From Candidatus Koribacter versatilis Ellin345 (GTDB taxonomy: Bacteria > Acidobacteriota > Terriglobia > Terriglobales > Acidobacteriaceae), in the NCBI RefSeq assembly GCF_000014005.1, contig NC_008009.1, positions 1,054,001 to 1,118,000 on the forward strand: DNA of 64,000 nt, in the 5' to 3' direction. The position numbers and the translations under genes were made by a program. Below the pieces are notes generated by a model. That model did no database searches, had not been told where the DNA came from, and saw only the letters and a program-made list of their open reading frames with translations. Positions 35,183 to 44,352 of this stretch are shown here, in pieces (the first letter of the stretch is position 1; each line of letters begins with the position of its first letter).

Positions 35183-36688
35183 ATGTCGAAAAAAGTCGTC
35201 TTCTTCTTTCCATCGTTCGCCAGCACTGAGGCCACTGCGCCGCTGGGGATCTTAGCCGTCGCGACTCCGCTTCTGCGCGCGGGCTACGAAGTGTGTTTGA
35301 TTGACTCCACGATTACTCCAGATTTCAAGAAACGAGTGTTGGCGGAGGTGAAGGATGCGATCTGTCTGGGTGTCTCGCTCGTAACGGGCCCCATGATTCG
35401 CGAGACTATCGAGATCGCTAGAGCGATCAAAGAATGGAACCCCGAATTCCCAATCGTGCTGGGCGGATGGCATCCTTCGCTCCTGCCGACCCAGACATTG
35501 GAAGCAGAGTACGTGGATATCGTGGTCCGGGGACAGGGCGAAGAGTCGTTTCTCGATGTGGTGAGACACCTTGAAAGCCGCTCGGCAATGGATCTTGTTG
35601 CCGGGATTGGTTTCAAACGTGACGGAAAAACCGTCTTCACCGCCGAACGGCCGTTGCGGCCGATTGCTGATCTACCACCGAAGGCGTATCACCTCGCGGA
35701 CTTCGATGCTTACGAACGCGTTTGCGGAAGACGTTGGGCGATGTACACATCCAGCCTTGCTTGCCCATTTAACTGTGCGTACTGCACGAACGCCGGGGTA
35801 TACGGGCGAAAGTGGAATGCACTTCCAGCAGAGCAGTTCGTCGAAGAGACTGTGGATCTTACTCGACGCTACAACCTCGAAATGCTCTGGGTGGTTGACG
35901 ACAACTTTTTGGTCGATCTCGATCGGGCACGAGAGATCGGTGCAGGTTTGGTCAGGGCTGGCGGGAATTTCAAATGGAGCATTCAGGCGACCACTAACCT
36001 CGTCGCAAGACTTTCGACGGAAGACTTGAAGTTGCTGCATCGGGCGGGGCTCCAACAAATCTGCCAAGGCGCCGAATCGGGTTCCGAAAAGGTGCTCGCG
36101 GCGATGAATAAGGACTTTCAGAACTTCGAGTCGATTTACGAGAGTGCTAAACGGTGTCTTGAAGCCGGGATCCGACCTTCTTTCAACATCATCTTCGCCT
36201 TCCCGGGCGAAGGACCGAAAGAGCGGCGCGAGACGGTCCACTTCATTCTCGACATGTGCACCAAATATCCGGGCGCGGAGTTTTGGACGAACATCTTCAC
36301 TCCCTACCCAGGCGCTCCTGTGATGCAAAAAGCGAAGGAGTTCGGCATTGACGTGCCAACGAGTTTTGAGGGCTGGGCCGATTTCTTCCCGCGCTATACC
36401 GAATTGCCATGGCTAAAGGGGAGGGAACATCGCCGATTGCAAGTGATGCGCGACTACCTGCGAATGGCATTTGATCGGATCCCCATCGCTGCACAGCGTC
36501 GGACGTCATTTACACGTTTCGCGCAACGGGCCATTTCACTGCCTGCGCGTTGGAGACTGAAAAACGACTTTTATGCCGCGCCAATTGAGCTCTATTTGAA
36601 TAACAAGCTGAAGAAGCGCATGACGATGAAGCCGGCGGTAGATGCCAAAAGGCTACAAACGACCGCCACTGCGGAGGCGGCATGCTGA
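35183..36688 (+). CDS. Cobalamin-binding-domain radical SAM protein 1
   Basis: 501 aa. Residues 1-130 form a B12-binding-type Rossmann domain (PLGILAVATPLLRAGYEVCLIDS; PIVLGGWHPSLLPTQTL; VVRGQGEESF). No DxHxxG motif is seen, as in many BchE-like class B enzymes. The radical SAM cluster is CPFNCAYC (Cys194, 198, 201). The C-terminus has the FTPYPGAPVM and ELPWLKGREH segments of this family. Such enzymes methylate or rearrange unactivated carbons; the substrate is unknown. First gene of a nine-gene coupled operon and a close paralogue of the next gene, which overlaps it by seven bases. Confidence 0.88.
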   Translation: MSKKVVFFFPSFASTEATAPLGILAVATPLLRAGYEVCLIDSTITPDFKKRVLAEVKDAICLGVSLVTGPMIRETIEIARAIKEWNPEFPIVLGGWHPSLLPTQTLEAEYVDIVVRGQGEESFLDVVRHLESRSAMDLVAGIGFKRDGKTVFTAERPLRPIADLPPKAYHLADFDAYERVCGRRWAMYTSSLACPFNCAYCTNAGVYGRKWNALPAEQFVEETVDLTRRYNLEMLWVVDDNFLVDLDRAREIGAGLVRAGGNFKWSIQATTNLVARLSTEDLKLLHRAGLQQICQGAESGSEKVLAAMNKDFQNFESIYESAKRCLEAGIRPSFNIIFAFPGEGPKERRETVHFILDMCTKYPGAEFWTNIFTPYPGAPVMQKAKEFGIDVPTSFEGWADFFPRYTELPWLKGREHRRLQVMRDYLRMAFDRIPIAAQRRTSFTRFAQRAISLPARWRLKNDFYAAPIELYLNNKLKKRMTMKPAVDAKRLQTTATAEAAC

Positions 36689-38187
36689 CGCGAGGCAAAG
36701 TCGTACTGTTTTATCCAGCCTACGAAGGCGCGCCTCTGAGTGCGCCAACATGCCTCTTGTCGCTTGCGGCCACATTGCGGGAACACGACTACTCCGTCGT
36801 AATGATTGACGCGGCGATTGTCCCGAATTCCAAGGATCGAGTTCTGCGAGAGCTCGATGACGCGCTTTGCCTGGGCATCTCCGTGCTAACTGGCCCGATG
36901 ATCTTGGGAGCGATCGAAGTCGCCAAGGCAGCGAAAGAACTACACGCAAAGTTGCCGATTGTTTTTGGCGGGTGGCATCCGACGCTCCTGCCAGAGCAGA
37001 CGCTCATTGAGCCTTATGTTGACTTCGTCGTCCGACGCCAGGGTGAGAGCAGTTTCTTGGAACTGGTGAATGCGATTGCCAGCGGACAAAGTGGCGAATT
37101 CATTTCTGGCGTGTCATGGAAAATCAGAGATCACTGCGAACACAACGTCGATCGTCCGACGCAGCCGCTGGATGCGCTGCCTTTGCCTGCGTACGACATG
37201 GTGGACTTCGACGCCTATGAGCGCACTGCCGGCGAACGGAAACTCGCGTATGCGACAAGCGTTGGCTGCCCGTATGCGTGCAACTACTGCACCGACATGG
37301 TCTTTTACAAGCGTCGATTCAACGCGCTGAATGCGGAGCGAGTAGTTGCTGAGATGACTGGCCTGGTGGCGAAATTCAAAATCGCTGAGATCGCCCTGCT
37401 CGATTCGAATTTTCCGGTAGACGTGAAACGCGCCGTGGCGATTGCCCGCGGCATTTATGAATCAGGCGTACCGTTCCGCTGGACATTCCAAGCATCGACT
37501 GACTTTTTGTTCCGGATGAGCGATGACGAAGTGAAAGTGCTTCGCGCGAGTGGCGTGTCCCACATGGGATTCGGAACGGAATCGACGTCTGAATCCGTGC
37601 TCAAACTGATGAATAAGCGTCACCAGCGAATGAATGAAGTTTACGAGACGGCGCGCAAAGCAGATGCGGCGGGCATTCGTGTCACTTTCAATCTGATCTT
37701 TGGCTATCCGGGGGAAACAGAAAACGATCGTGCAGAGACTTTTCGCGCAATGAGCGAGATCGCGCGAGAGTTCCAGAGCGTGAGTTTCTCTCCGAATATA
37801 TTTACCCCTTATCCTGGAATCCCGATATGGCCGGAGTTGCGTGAGATGGGAGTGCAAGAGCCGCAATCGCTGCGGGAGTGGGCACTGCTTCCCTTGGGCG
37901 TCAATGTGTTGCCGTGGCTGCAGGGAAGGGACCTCGCGCGTTTGCAGCGAATGTTGGCGTATTTCTTGTTGAACAGCCATGTGAGGAAGAATTCCCGTTC
38001 TATATCCCGCGCGAGCCGGGTTGTGCGCCGAGCCGTGAGTGGATCCGTGCGTTGGCGAATTCGTAAAAGCAGGTTCTCGTTTCCGTGGGAATTGTGGCTC
38101 GCCAGGACCACTGAACATTGGGCAGAGAGACGTTCCCTTGTCACTGGGCAGGTATTGCCAAAGCCGAGCGCTGCAGTTTGTAACTGA
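36682..38187 (+). CDS. Cobalamin-binding-domain radical SAM protein 2
   Basis: 501 aa, the same length as protein 1 and colinear with it: ISVLTGPMILGAIEVAKAAK and PIVFGGWHPTLLPEQTL match the corresponding segments. The cluster motif is CPYACNYC (Cys196, 200, 203). The gene pair looks like a tandem duplication that diverged. The end is arginine-rich. Its start overlaps the previous stop, and the next gene starts nine bases after its end. Confidence 0.88.
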   Translation: MLTRGKVVLFYPAYEGAPLSAPTCLLSLAATLREHDYSVVMIDAAIVPNSKDRVLRELDDALCLGISVLTGPMILGAIEVAKAAKELHAKLPIVFGGWHPTLLPEQTLIEPYVDFVVRRQGESSFLELVNAIASGQSGEFISGVSWKIRDHCEHNVDRPTQPLDALPLPAYDMVDFDAYERTAGERKLAYATSVGCPYACNYCTDMVFYKRRFNALNAERVVAEMTGLVAKFKIAEIALLDSNFPVDVKRAVAIARGIYESGVPFRWTFQASTDFLFRMSDDEVKVLRASGVSHMGFGTESTSESVLKLMNKRHQRMNEVYETARKADAAGIRVTFNLIFGYPGETENDRAETFRAMSEIAREFQSVSFSPNIFTPYPGIPIWPELREMGVQEPQSLREWALLPLGVNVLPWLQGRDLARLQRMLAYFLLNSHVRKNSRSISRASRVVRRAVSGSVRWRIRKSRFSFPWELWLARTTEHWAERRSLVTGQVLPKPSAAVCN

Positions 38188-38195
38188 GGTTAATC

Positions 38196-39683
38196 GTGGC
38201 CGACGTCCTACTCACACATTCATACCACCTGAGCTATGACCCCAAGCAGGTAAGGAAGATGCAGCCTTACCCACCGCTCGGGACGCTGTATGCGGCGGCG
38301 ATTCTGCGCCAGCGCGGAATCTCAGTTGCCGTCTTCGACACGATGTTGAAAGAGCCCTCAAGCCTGTTCGTGGAAGCGCTAAAGGAGCACCAGCCAGCAG
38401 TTGTAGTCATATACGAAGACGATTTCAACTTTCTGACAAAAATGTGCCTCACTCGGATGCGACAAGTTGCATTCGAGATGATAGAAGCGTCGAGAGCTTA
38501 CGGCGCGCGCGTGGTTGTGCACGGCTCGGACGCAACAGATCAGGCGCCGCTCTATTTACAGGCAGGCGCGGAGTTCGTTCTCCAGGGAGAATCGGAAATC
38601 CGACTCGGAGATTTGGTTGCTTCCATGCTGCTGGGTCGAACTCCGACGGAGGTTCCCGGGTTAGCGTGGCACGATACGAGCGGAGCAGTGATGCATCACG
38701 CATCGCCAGTAGAGCAGGCGAACTGGATGCAGCTTTCCACGCCGGCCCGCGACTTGATCGACCTGAAGCCCTATCGAGAGGCGTGGTGTGAAGCGCATGG
38801 ATTTTGGTCGCTGAATATCGTCGCCAGCCGCGGGTGCCCTTACAGATGCAATTGGTGCGCGAAGCCGATCTCGGGTGATCGATTCCACCTGCGTCCAGCC
38901 AGGTTAGTGGCGCAAGAGCTATGTGAGTTACGGACGCGCTTCGGCGCGGACCACGCCTGGTTTGGGGACGATGTCTTCGCTTTGGACCATCGCTGGGCGG
39001 CGGAACTGGCGGACGAAGTCGAGCGTATCGGAGTGAGGGTACCGTTCAAGGTTCAGTCGCGCGCCGACTTGATGACTGTTTCAACTGTTGACGCGCTCCG
39101 CCGTGCAGGATGCGCGGAAGTATGGATGGGCGTGGAGTCAGGCTCGCAGAAGGTTCTCGACGCCATGGAGAAAGGCCTGAAGGTTGAGGCTGTAAGCCGT
39201 GCTCGAAAGATGCTCGGCGAGGCGGGCATCCAGGCTTGTTACTTTCTACAACTTGGCTACCCAGGCGAACTTTGGGATGAGATCCAACAGACGATTGCTC
39301 TCGTGCGACGCACGCGTCCCGACGACATTGGGGTGTCGGTGTCGTACCCCCTTCCAAATACTCGTTTCTACGAACAAGTCCGAGACCAGCTTGGGGCGAA
39401 GAGAAACTGGCGGGATAGTGACGATCTATGCGTCACGTTTACCGCCGCGTACAAAAATGAGTTTTATCTCGCACTTAGGGACGCACTGCACGCAGAGGTG
39501 GATTCGTGGAGCGCAAAACCGAACCCGACGAAATCCGTAGCCGAGCTTTGGCAGCGTGTTTATGAGCTTGAGCCAAATTCACGAAATGTTCGTCCGACAG
39601 AACTGCCTGATGCGTCGATAGGGAAAGGGCGTTATGCACCACTGATCTCGGCGGATGATCTCAGAATCGCGAGGGAAGTGTAA
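38196..39683 (+). CDS. Cobalamin-binding-domain radical SAM protein 3
   Basis: 495 aa, GTG start with TGAGGT upstream. N-terminal B12-type domain begins LLTHSYHLSYDPKQVRKMQ and contains PYPPLGTLYAAAILRQRGI. The cluster motif is CPYRCNWC (Cys204, 208, 211). Later EVWMGVESGSQKVLDAMEKG is the standard radical SAM segment. It belongs with protein 4 to a second subgroup, sharing the start and the tryptophan in CxxxCxWC. Stop and next start overlap (TAATG). Confidence 0.87.
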   Translation: MADVLLTHSYHLSYDPKQVRKMQPYPPLGTLYAAAILRQRGISVAVFDTMLKEPSSLFVEALKEHQPAVVVIYEDDFNFLTKMCLTRMRQVAFEMIEASRAYGARVVVHGSDATDQAPLYLQAGAEFVLQGESEIRLGDLVASMLLGRTPTEVPGLAWHDTSGAVMHHASPVEQANWMQLSTPARDLIDLKPYREAWCEAHGFWSLNIVASRGCPYRCNWCAKPISGDRFHLRPARLVAQELCELRTRFGADHAWFGDDVFALDHRWAAELADEVERIGVRVPFKVQSRADLMTVSTVDALRRAGCAEVWMGVESGSQKVLDAMEKGLKVEAVSRARKMLGEAGIQACYFLQLGYPGELWDEIQQTIALVRRTRPDDIGVSVSYPLPNTRFYEQVRDQLGAKRNWRDSDDLCVTFTAAYKNEFYLALRDALHAEVDSWSAKPNPTKSVAELWQRVYELEPNSRNVRPTELPDASIGKGRYAPLISADDLRIAREV

Positions 39684-41068
39684 TGGCCGAACTCCTTCTA
39701 ACGCACGGGTATTTCCTCTTTGAAGACCCAAAAGAAATGCAGATCATGAAGCCTTACCCTCCACTTGGTCTGCTCTACATCTGCTCATATCTAAAGCAGA
39801 AAGGCTTCGACGTAGATGTATTCGATAGCACATTTTCTTTACGTGAGGATCTTTTCAACTACTTGCGAACGCAGACTCCGGGAGTGCTCGGCATCTACGC
39901 GAATCTGATGACCAGGGCGAACGTGGTTCAGATCGTGAAGGTCGCCCGCGAGGCCGGGTGGACGACGATTGTTGGAGGGCCGGAGCCCGGTGCGTACGCG
40001 CTCGAATACCTTTCCGCCGGCGCGGAATTCGTCGTGATGGGCGAAGGTGAGCTCACGATGGAGGAGTTGCTTTCATGTCTGCTCGCGAACCAAAAGGAGC
40101 GGGCATTGAATATAGCCGGGATCGCATTCCTCGACGAAAAGGGGACTTTACGACGAACTGCATCTCGGGAGCAGATTCGTGACTTGGACGCACAACCGTG
40201 GCCGGCGAGGAACAGTATTGATGTTGCACGATATGTCGAGACTTGGAGAAAGGCTCATGGCCAAGGATCCGTTTCGTTTATCACGGCAAGAGGCTGCCCG
40301 TTCAAGTGTCGCTGGTGCAGCCACCAAGTGTTCGGACAGACACATCGTCGGCGTAATCCAAAGCTCGTGGTCGACGAGGTGGAGTGGCTGCTCAATGCGT
40401 ATTCGCCGGACATGGTCTGGGTAGCGGACGACGTCTTCACGATTAATCATGCCTGGATCCGAGAGTATTCGGCAGAGATGAAACGGCGATCATTACGAAT
40501 ACCGTTCGAATGCATAACACGCGCCGATCGTTTTAATGAGGAGATGGCAGTTCTGCTGTCTGAGCTGGGCTGTTTTCGGATTTGGATCGGCTCCGAGAGC
40601 GGCTCACAACGAATTCTCGATGCGATGGAACGCGGTGTTCGAGTTGAACAGGTACACAAAGCTACTGAATTGTGCCGTACTCATGGAATTCAAAGTGGAA
40701 TGTTCTTGATGTGGGGATACGAAGGCGAGGAGGTCGCGGACATCGAAGCGACGATTGATCACGTGAAGCAATCGAAGCCGGATATTTTCCTCACGACACT
40801 CGCGTATCCGATTAAGGGCACGCCGTATTACAACGCGGTTGCTGACAAGCTCGTCGAAGTGCGACCTTGGACTGAGAGTTCTGACCGAGAGTTAGTCGTC
40901 GCTGGACGGCGTCCACGAGAGTATTACCAGCACGCCGACCAACTGCTTCGGGATGAAGTGGCGCTCACGCGACTGTCGCCTGAAACAGCCGGCGGAGTTA
41001 AACTAAGACAGAGAATTGCGGCATCGAGATCCGCGATGTCACTACTCACTGGGGGACCGACGAAATGA
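39683..41068 (+). CDS. Cobalamin-binding-domain radical SAM protein 4
   Basis: 461 aa. The opening LLLTHGYFLFEDPKEMQIMK and PYPPLGLLYICSYLKQKGF align with protein 3, marking a second tandem pair. The cluster motif is CPFKCRWC (Cys195, 199, 202), then FRIWIGSESGSQRILDAMER. Shorter than protein 3 at the C-terminus. ATGA overlap with the methyltransferase that follows. Confidence 0.87.
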   Translation: MAELLLTHGYFLFEDPKEMQIMKPYPPLGLLYICSYLKQKGFDVDVFDSTFSLREDLFNYLRTQTPGVLGIYANLMTRANVVQIVKVAREAGWTTIVGGPEPGAYALEYLSAGAEFVVMGEGELTMEELLSCLLANQKERALNIAGIAFLDEKGTLRRTASREQIRDLDAQPWPARNSIDVARYVETWRKAHGQGSVSFITARGCPFKCRWCSHQVFGQTHRRRNPKLVVDEVEWLLNAYSPDMVWVADDVFTINHAWIREYSAEMKRRSLRIPFECITRADRFNEEMAVLLSELGCFRIWIGSESGSQRILDAMERGVRVEQVHKATELCRTHGIQSGMFLMWGYEGEEVADIEATIDHVKQSKPDIFLTTLAYPIKGTPYYNAVADKLVEVRPWTESSDRELVVAGRRPREYYQHADQLLRDEVALTRLSPETAGGVKLRQRIAASRSAMSLLTGGPTK

Positions 41069-41880
41069 CGACAATCGTCGATCCAAACTGTGCAGGGTCC
41101 GCCTTTGATGGAATCGCGAACGAGTACGACGAATTGTTCACGAATTCGCTCATTGGCCGCGCGCAACGCGCCGTAGTGTGGCGGGAGATCGACCGAACAT
41201 TCCAGCCTGGCGACACCGTGCTCGACCTGAATTGCGGGACTGGAGAAGATGCACTCTATCTTGTTAAACGTGGGATTAACGTAGTCGGCTGCGATGCGTC
41301 GCGGCGGATGGTCGAAGTCGCACAAAACAAGCTTCGCGGAATAACTAATCCGGCGCGCGGCGAATTTCACGTTCTAGCCAACGAGCAGCTATGCGAATTA
41401 CACGCCAGTGCGAAGTTTCAGGGAGTACTTTCGAATTTTGCGGGCATAAACTGCGCGTCGGAATTGCGAAACGTTGCGGTGCAAATGAGCAATATCCTCA
41501 GTCCGGGCGCCATCGCGGTGATCTGCGTGTATTCGAAATTCTGCGCCTGGGAAGTAGTGTTTTTCGGTTTAAAGGGACAGTGGAAACGGGCAGTGCGCCG
41601 ATTCGGGCGTGAAGACACCGCTCGAGTTGGCGGCGCGAGCGTCACGGTCTATTACAGATCCCTTCGTGAGATTCGAGAGACTTTCGCTCCTTGGTTCCGC
41701 GTATGCAGAATCCAGGCGGTCGGTTTAACGGTCCCACCTTCTTTTCTCGAACACTGGATATCGAGAAATCGCAAGTTGTGCCGCACATTCATGAAAGTGG
41801 ACGATGCGTTGCGAGCGGTTCCGGGAATACGGGCGTGTGGCGATCATGTGTTGATCACCTTCGAGAGGCGTGCAGCGTGA
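41065..41880 (+). CDS. Class I SAM-dependent methyltransferase
   Basis: 271 aa. SAM-binding motif I is VLDLNCGTGEDAL, near residues 53-65, followed by motif II VVGCDASRRMVEVA. FDGIANEYDELFTNS at the start resembles small-molecule methyltransferases. The SAM-binding fold is clear; substrate unknown. It overlaps its neighbours on both sides (ATGA, GTGA), so it is likely part of the radical SAM pathway. Confidence 0.85.
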   Translation: MTTIVDPNCAGSAFDGIANEYDELFTNSLIGRAQRAVVWREIDRTFQPGDTVLDLNCGTGEDALYLVKRGINVVGCDASRRMVEVAQNKLRGITNPARGEFHVLANEQLCELHASAKFQGVLSNFAGINCASELRNVAVQMSNILSPGAIAVICVYSKFCAWEVVFFGLKGQWKRAVRRFGREDTARVGGASVTVYYRSLREIRETFAPWFRVCRIQAVGLTVPPSFLEHWISRNRKLCRTFMKVDDALRAVPGIRACGDHVLITFERRAA

Positions 41881-42884
41881 ACGCGATTCCGCACTTACTG
41901 ACGCCCGTTCGCTCCGGCAAGGTCGAATCCGTGGATGATCTGGTTCTCCAATGTCCGCGATGTCGTCAATGTGCTGGGACAATATCGCGTTCTCATGCGC
42001 CAGAACGGGCTGATCTGATCTGCGCGACCTGTTTGATCACTTTGAGATTGCGCAGAGGAATTTGGAATGCGCTTCTCCCCGAACGCGAGGCGTATTTCGC
42101 AAAGTTTCTCGACAACTACGAGGCGATTCGATCTGCCGAGGGACGGGGAAGCTCCGATTCCGCTTTTTACCTGGCGTTGCCTGACAAGGACCTATCGGGG
42201 AAGAACGAAGAACAGTGGAAGATCCGTCGTCGGACGTTTCAGTGCCTGGAGACCGAGATCATCGGCCCGATTGCCAGCCGTGTAGCGCGAGGACTAGACA
42301 TCCTGGATTTAGGCGCCGGAAATGCGTGGCTGAGTTATCGTGCCGCGTTGCGCGGACATCGACCGGTTGCGGTGGATCTCATTGACAATGATTTTGACGG
42401 GCTCTGCGCTGCTCAGCACTACCGGCAGCGTATTCCCGGCATGTTCCCTCGCGTTCGTGCAGAGTTCGACTATCTTCCTTTTTCGATGGACCAATTCGAC
42501 GTCGTCATTTTCAATGCTTCGTTTCATTACTCCGAAGACTACGCGCGAACTCTTTCTGAGGCCCTTCGCTGCGTGCGCCGGCCGGGATGGATCGTAATCG
42601 CAGATACCGCTTGGTACCGTCACGAAAGTCAAGGTGAAGAGATGTTGCGAGAACGCGCAGCCATATTCACAGATCGTTTCGGCACAGCGTCGAATGCATT
42701 GAACTCTCGCGAATTTCTGACCGACGAACGCTTGCAGGCGCTCGAGCAATCCTACGGATTGCGCTGGCAGCGATTTGACCCTCAATACGGGATTCGATGG
42801 AGGATGAGACCCTTCATCGCGAAATTGCGAGGGCGCCGTGAGCCGTCGCGTTTCCGGATCTATGTTGCGGAGGTGACACGGTGA
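41877..42884 (+). CDS. SAM-dependent methyltransferase with N-terminal zinc ribbon
   Basis: 335 aa from the GTG overlapping the previous stop. A longer in-frame extension to 41691 lies inside the previous gene and is rejected. A CPRCRQC...CATC zinc-ribbon (Trm112-like) covers residues 25-55; the methyltransferase domain has ILDLGAGNAWLSYRAA and VVIFNASFHYSEDYA. This zinc-ribbon plus methyltransferase layout is common in secondary metabolite methyltransferases. Substrate unknown. Confidence 0.82.
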   Translation: MNAIPHLLTPVRSGKVESVDDLVLQCPRCRQCAGTISRSHAPERADLICATCLITLRLRRGIWNALLPEREAYFAKFLDNYEAIRSAEGRGSSDSAFYLALPDKDLSGKNEEQWKIRRRTFQCLETEIIGPIASRVARGLDILDLGAGNAWLSYRAALRGHRPVAVDLIDNDFDGLCAAQHYRQRIPGMFPRVRAEFDYLPFSMDQFDVVIFNASFHYSEDYARTLSEALRCVRRPGWIVIADTAWYRHESQGEEMLRERAAIFTDRFGTASNALNSREFLTDERLQALEQSYGLRWQRFDPQYGIRWRMRPFIAKLRGRREPSRFRIYVAEVTR

Positions 42885-44347
42885 TCGTCCTTGTGAATCC
42901 CCGCGCAACTCGCCCGAAGAACCGTCGTCTTCCTCTCTCAGTGCTCGCACTCGGCGCTGTCCTCGAGGGACGAGAGGAATACGCGATCGTAGATGGCAAT
43001 GTGGATGAGCAACCGGAAAAAACGGTCCTCTCTCTAATTGACAAGAATCCCGTCGAATTACTCGGGCTGACAGTCATGCCGGGTCCACAGATGGCCGCGG
43101 CAATGGAGATTTCGCGCAAGATTCGAGCACTGCGCCCACATGTGCCGATCGTGTGGGGTGGGTACTTTCCTTCCATCTATGCGGACGCCACACTCAATGC
43201 GTCTTACGTTGACTATGCGGTTCGTGGCCAGGGAGAGAACACCCTCATTGAATTGCTCGAGGTAGTCCGCGGAGTTAGATCGCCCGATTCGATTCTGGGC
43301 CTCTCTTTTAAGGATCGGACTTTTGGCATGCATCGACATAATGCCGAACGTCCGATGCAAGGTCCTGACGCATTCCCGTGGAGCCCTTTTCACCGCTTGC
43401 GGGTCGAACAGTATCTCCGGCCGTCGTTCTTTGGAGAGAGGACCGCTGCACATCACGCGAGTATCGGGTGTCCTTTCCGCTGTAGTTTTTGTGGCGTGCA
43501 CGCTGCCTACGGGAACCGCGAATTGATGGAGAGTCCAGACCGCACGGTTGCGATCCTCTCGCACTTGAAACAAACCTACGGTGCCGACTCAGTCCAATTT
43601 TATGACATGAATTTTTTCATGCGCGAAGACCACGCGCGGGAGCTAGCGGAACAAATGCTTCCGCTGGGAATGAAGTGGTGGTGCGAGGCGCGCATTGACA
43701 CGATGTCCCGCTACTCCGATGCCACGCTTGATTTACTAAGGCGCGCGGGCTGCAAGATGATCTTCTTCGGAGCGGAATCCGGAAGCGACTGGGCGCTGAA
43801 GGAAATGGAGAAGGGAATTACGACTGAACAGACATTGACCGTGGCAGAGCGTATGCAACAGCACGGGATAATCCCAGAATTTTCTTTCGTGATCGGGAAT
43901 CCCCGTGATCCGGAACGCGATACAAGAGAGACGTTGGCGTTTATTCGCAAAATCAAAACGCTGAATCCGGCATCGGAAATCATCATGTATCACTACACAC
44001 CGGTTCCTCAGCGCGGCGCGATGTATGGGCAAATTGACGGGAAAATCAATTTTCCGGCGACTCTAGAAGAATGGGCCACCAAGCGATGGATGGACTTCAC
44101 GCTTCGTATCGATCCCAATACTCCATGGCTAAAACGTAAGACGAAGAAGTTGATTGAAAACTTTGAAACGGTCGTCGCTTCGCGATGGCCAACGGTACAG
44201 GATATCGCCGCTCCCAAGTGGAGCCGGAACCTCCTGCGAACCCTGAGCGCCTGGAGATATTGGTTTCGCATTTACGCGTTTCCCCACGAACTCAGGCTGG
44301 CGCAGCGATTTATCCAGCTACGGCGTCCCAAACAGGAGAGCCTGTAA
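42881..44347 (+). CDS. Cobalamin-binding-domain radical SAM protein 5
   Basis: 488 aa, GTG start overlapping the previous stop. B12-type domain: VLVNPRATRPKNRRLPLSVL, PIVWGGYFPSIYADATL and AVRGQGENTL. The cluster motif is CPFRCSFC (Cys197, 201, 204). CKMIFFGAESGSDWALKEME and a PNTPWLKR segment near the end follow the family. More distant from pairs 1/2 and 3/4, so it probably does a different reaction. Confidence 0.87.
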   Translation: MIVLVNPRATRPKNRRLPLSVLALGAVLEGREEYAIVDGNVDEQPEKTVLSLIDKNPVELLGLTVMPGPQMAAAMEISRKIRALRPHVPIVWGGYFPSIYADATLNASYVDYAVRGQGENTLIELLEVVRGVRSPDSILGLSFKDRTFGMHRHNAERPMQGPDAFPWSPFHRLRVEQYLRPSFFGERTAAHHASIGCPFRCSFCGVHAAYGNRELMESPDRTVAILSHLKQTYGADSVQFYDMNFFMREDHARELAEQMLPLGMKWWCEARIDTMSRYSDATLDLLRRAGCKMIFFGAESGSDWALKEMEKGITTEQTLTVAERMQQHGIIPEFSFVIGNPRDPERDTRETLAFIRKIKTLNPASEIIMYHYTPVPQRGAMYGQIDGKINFPATLEEWATKRWMDFTLRIDPNTPWLKRKTKKLIENFETVVASRWPTVQDIAAPKWSRNLLRTLSAWRYWFRIYAFPHELRLAQRFIQLRRPKQESL

Positions 44348-44352
44348 ACGCC

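Noticed and set aside
41691-41876. Longer N-terminus for the zinc-ribbon methyltransferase
   Set aside because: It overlaps the previous methyltransferase gene; the GTG at 41877 is coupled to its stop.
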